Positions 61,921 through 64,000 of a DNA stretch of 64,000 bases are shown piece after piece. A program made the translations under genes and the position numbers. A model generated the notes under the pieces. It was not told the DNA's origin and searched no databases. It worked only from the letters and a program-made list of their open reading frames with translations. This DNA comes from Rahnella ecdela (lineage in GTDB: Bacteria; Pseudomonadota; Gammaproteobacteria; Enterobacterales; Enterobacteriaceae), in assembly GCF_019049625.1 (NCBI RefSeq), contig NZ_JAFMOY010000129.1, positions 62,001-126,000 of the forward strand, written 5' to 3'. Positions within the stretch are counted from its first letter, which is position 1. Every line of letters begins with the position of its first letter.

Positions 61921-63101
61921 TGGCCTGACTCCTGTCGTTTCATCCGCATATACAGGCGTTTGCGCACCAGCAAACCGGTCAGCAGCGGATAAATAAGCAG
62001 GATGCAGCACACCATCAGAATGCCGCGCACTGAGACTTCACGCAGGAAGACGTCAAACATCGCGGCCAGCGCGTAACTGAGCGGTTCAATACCGGAAATA
62101 ATGCGCGCAGGCAGTGGCATCGACAGCACCGGTACCGCCATTCCGGAGAAAGTCAGCGCGATACTGACGAAAATCCCCATCATGGTGTAAGCGGTAATGG
62201 TGGTTTTGGTGAAGGTGAAAAGTAGCAGCCCGAGGCTTTGCGCGGCGATCACATAGAAGAAACCAATCACCATCATATACAAAGGATTACCGCTGACGCG
62301 GGCGTCGAAGAACCCGACCAGCATCGCGATTTCCACCATCAGCAATGTGGTGAAATACAACGTGTACGGGGCGAGTTTGCCGAGCAGCGCCAGGGTAAAT
62401 GACGGCGCACTGAGCAACGCCTGACTGCGCGCCATTACGTAGATCATGCAGGTCACGGTGAACAGTTGCAGCAGATGAATGGTTGCCGCAAATTGCTGGT
62501 AATAAATGTAACTGCCACTGGCGTTAAACAGGCTGCCATAGGACAGATCGACGCTGGCCAGTGAAGGCAGCGTTTTGCCAATTTCGGTAGCAATTATCGA
62601 GCGATAGCTGGTATTGAGTTCGGTGATAAGCCCGCTGAAATCCTGCGTCGAATACAGACCGGCACCGTAGAATAACGCGTTGTAATACAGCACGACACTG
62701 GGCTGCTTTCCGGCGAGAACATCGGCTTCAAAATCATTGGGGATATATAACAGCGCATAATCCTGCGCGGTGCGCAGGCGATATTCCGCTTCGGGTAAAC
62801 CGCCATCGAATGCCTGAACATGCGCGTGCGAACCGGCATCCAGTTTACGGGTCAACGTTTTGGATAATGAGCTGTGATCGTTATCGACCACTGAAACCGG
62901 TAAATCCAGCAGAGTGCCTTCCGAAAAATTGCTGCTGATCAGACCAAATAACAGCAAAGGGAAAATCCAGCACAGCCAGTGGATCACTGGTTTGCGAAAG
63001 GCGTGATTTACTTCGCGGGTGAAAGCACGACTGAAACAGCGCCATGCGGCTTTTGCCCTTTCACTGTGTGGCGCTTTGACCGGCTTCACTTCGCTTTCCA
63101 T
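61917..63101 (-). CDS. ABC-2 type transporter permease (first of pair)
   Basis: A 394-residue paralogue of the next gene with the same layout: cytosolic head, helix, extracytoplasmic DLPVSVVDNDHSSLSKTLTR, then about five helices. ATG 63101 is chosen; a GTG two codons earlier exists. It overlaps the adaptor gene by 16 bases. The two permeases probably form a heterodimer. No ATPase gene lies between or after them. Confidence 0.85.
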   Translation of the reverse strand: MESEVKPVKAPHSERAKAAWRCFSRAFTREVNHAFRKPVIHWLCWIFPLLLFGLISSNFSEGTLLDLPVSVVDNDHSSLSKTLTRKLDAGSHAHVQAFDGGLPEAEYRLRTAQDYALLYIPNDFEADVLAGKQPSVVLYYNALFYGAGLYSTQDFSGLITELNTSYRSIIATEIGKTLPSLASVDLSYGSLFNASGSYIYYQQFAATIHLLQLFTVTCMIYVMARSQALLSAPSFTLALLGKLAPYTLYFTTLLMVEIAMLVGFFDARVSGNPLYMMVIGFFYVIAAQSLGLLLFTFTKTTITAYTMMGIFVSIALTFSGMAVPVLSMPLPARIISGIEPLSYALAAMFDVFLREVSVRGILMVCCILLIYPLLTGLLVRKRLYMRMKRQESGQ

Positions 63102-64000
63102 TGCCACAATGCGCTCATGCCCTGACGCAGGCCGGGCACCGGTTTCGCAGGGTAAAGACGCACTTCAAACGTTTTTAAATCGAAATCACCGGTCGCTCGC
63201 GTGGCGCGTTTGGTCGCATAGTCGCCAAGTGGTGCGATATAGCGAACTTCGGCTTCGATCATTTGGTTATTCAACGCCGGAACGCGCATCTGCACTTTGT
63301 CGCCTTTGCGCACGCCCGCCAGAATATCTTCACGCAGATTAAAAACGAAATAGGCATCGGGCAGGCGCACGAGCGTCAGCAACGGACTGTTCGCACTTTC
63401 CAGCTCGCCGACTTCCACCGGTATCGGCCCCACTTCGCCATCGACCGGCGCTTTGACCTGCAAGTCATCGGTTTGCGCTTTGATTTCCAGTAAGTCTTCT
63501 TCCGCCTGGCGCAGCTGCGCGGCATAGCTTTCGCGCTGTTCCACGCGGTCGCCATTTACCCCTTCATCCAGATTGGCTTTGGCGACGAGAACTTGTGCAT
63601 ATGCGCTGTCGCGTGCACGGCGGGAATCTTCTAAATCAGACGCTGAAATAAACCCTTTCGCCGCCACTTTGGCGTTGCGGTTGTAGAGGTCGCGGGCGTT
63701 GACATATTCCGCCTGAGACTGCGCCAGAGTGGCTTTCAGGTTGCGGATACTTTCTTCGCGGGTTCCGTTAACGGAGAGATCAAGCTGAGCTTTTGCCTGA
63801 TCGCGGGCAGCTTCAGCGGCACGCAACTGCGCCATCATTTCGGGGCTGTCGAGGGTTATCAGCAATTGCCCGGCTTTCACATCGTCACCGCGTTCAACAT
63901 GACGTTCAATCACGCGGCCTTTGGATTTCGAGGCCACAATCACTTCCGGCGCATCGACTTCGCCCTGTAACAGCAAATCCTGATTGTGCGCACGAAACAG
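63086..64000 (-). CDS. HlyD-family membrane-fusion protein, 5' end beyond window
   Basis: At least 305 residues of a periplasmic adaptor; the frame is open through base 64000, so its start and membrane anchor are missing. The biotinyl-lipoyl-like half motif QGEVDAPEVIVASKSKGRVI is followed by a coiled-coil hairpin (AEAARDQAKAQLDLS through LRQAEEDLLEIKAQ), the second lipoyl half (VKAPVDGEVGPIPVEVGEL) and a beta-barrel. It links inner-membrane permeases to an outer-membrane channel. First visible gene of the leftward operon. Confidence 0.88.
   Translation of the reverse strand: MFRAHNQDLLLQGEVDAPEVIVASKSKGRVIERHVERGDDVKAGQLLITLDSPEMMAQLRAAEAARDQAKAQLDLSVNGTREESIRNLKATLAQSQAEYVNARDLYNRNAKVAAKGFISASDLEDSRRARDSAYAQVLVAKANLDEGVNGDRVEQRESYAAQLRQAEEDLLEIKAQTDDLQVKAPVDGEVGPIPVEVGELESANSPLLTLVRLPDAYFVFNLREDILAGVRKGDKVQMRVPALNNQMIEAEVRYIAPLGDYATKRATRATGDFDLKTFEVRLYPAKPVPGLRQGMSALWQWKAK

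Overview
The window reads as ordinary chromosome from a gamma-proteobacterium of the order Enterobacterales. Almost every protein is close in length and sequence to an Escherichia coli K-12 protein, but gene order and several insertions differ. The combination (fused mal loci, an rpfF/rpfR pair, yidLKJ inside the yraR-yhb cluster) suggests a Rahnella/Ewingella/Serratia-like member of the Yersiniaceae; the genus is an inference. I see no rRNA, tRNA, prophage, insertion sequence or CRISPR array.

Region 1 (1-14.6 kb) is a consolidated maltose regulon. lamB (cut by the window edge) and malK run leftward, malEFG run rightward, and malQ-malP run leftward towards malG. malT diverges from malP, and a yjcB-like small membrane protein gene follows. 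MalT boxes (GGAKGA) and CRP-like sites sit in both divergent promoter regions. In E. coli these genes lie in two distant loci (malB and malA).

Region 2 (14.9-22.9 kb) holds periplasmic beta-glucosidase bglX, then a convergent pair: a PAS-GGDEF-EAL protein (rpfR, the E. coli pdeR/yciR orthologue) and a crotonase-fold DSF synthase homologue (rpfF). Together they look like a complete fatty-acid signal synthase and its c-di-GMP-linked receptor. fadH follows behind a near-consensus CRP site.

Region 3 (22.9-31.7 kb) follows the E. coli order fadH-rlmG-ygjP-ygjR-alx-sstT, with a glutamine amidotransferase gene inserted and no ygjQ between ygjP and ygjR. alx has a yybP-ykoY (manganese) riboswitch leader ending in an intrinsic terminator. 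sstT carries an in-frame stop at codon 21. A secreted GH20 beta-hexosaminidase lies beyond.

Region 4 (31.7-42.0 kb) is the conserved block mgtA-treR-treB-treC-nrdD-nrdG. It has an mgtL-type leader peptide in the mgtA leader, a perfect palindromic TreR-type operator before treB, and FNR-like plus paired NrdR-like boxes before nrdD.

Region 5 (42.0-50.8 kb) starts with a HigB/HigA-like toxin-antitoxin pair flanked by a 47-bp imperfect direct repeat in broken reading frames. It continues with the C-P lyase operon phnFGHIJKLMN plus a hexapeptide acyltransferase gene; phnCDE, phnO and phnP are absent from the window.

Region 6 (50.8-64 kb) is the yraR-yhbO-yhbP-yhbQ ... yhbS-ubiT-ubiU-ubiV cluster, split by yidL-yidK-yidJ (AraC regulator, sodium:solute symporter, sulfatase). 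ubiTUV serve oxygen-independent ubiquinone synthesis. The window ends in a leftward operon of a HlyD-family adaptor (cut by the edge) and two ABC-2 type permeases with no ATPase gene in view.
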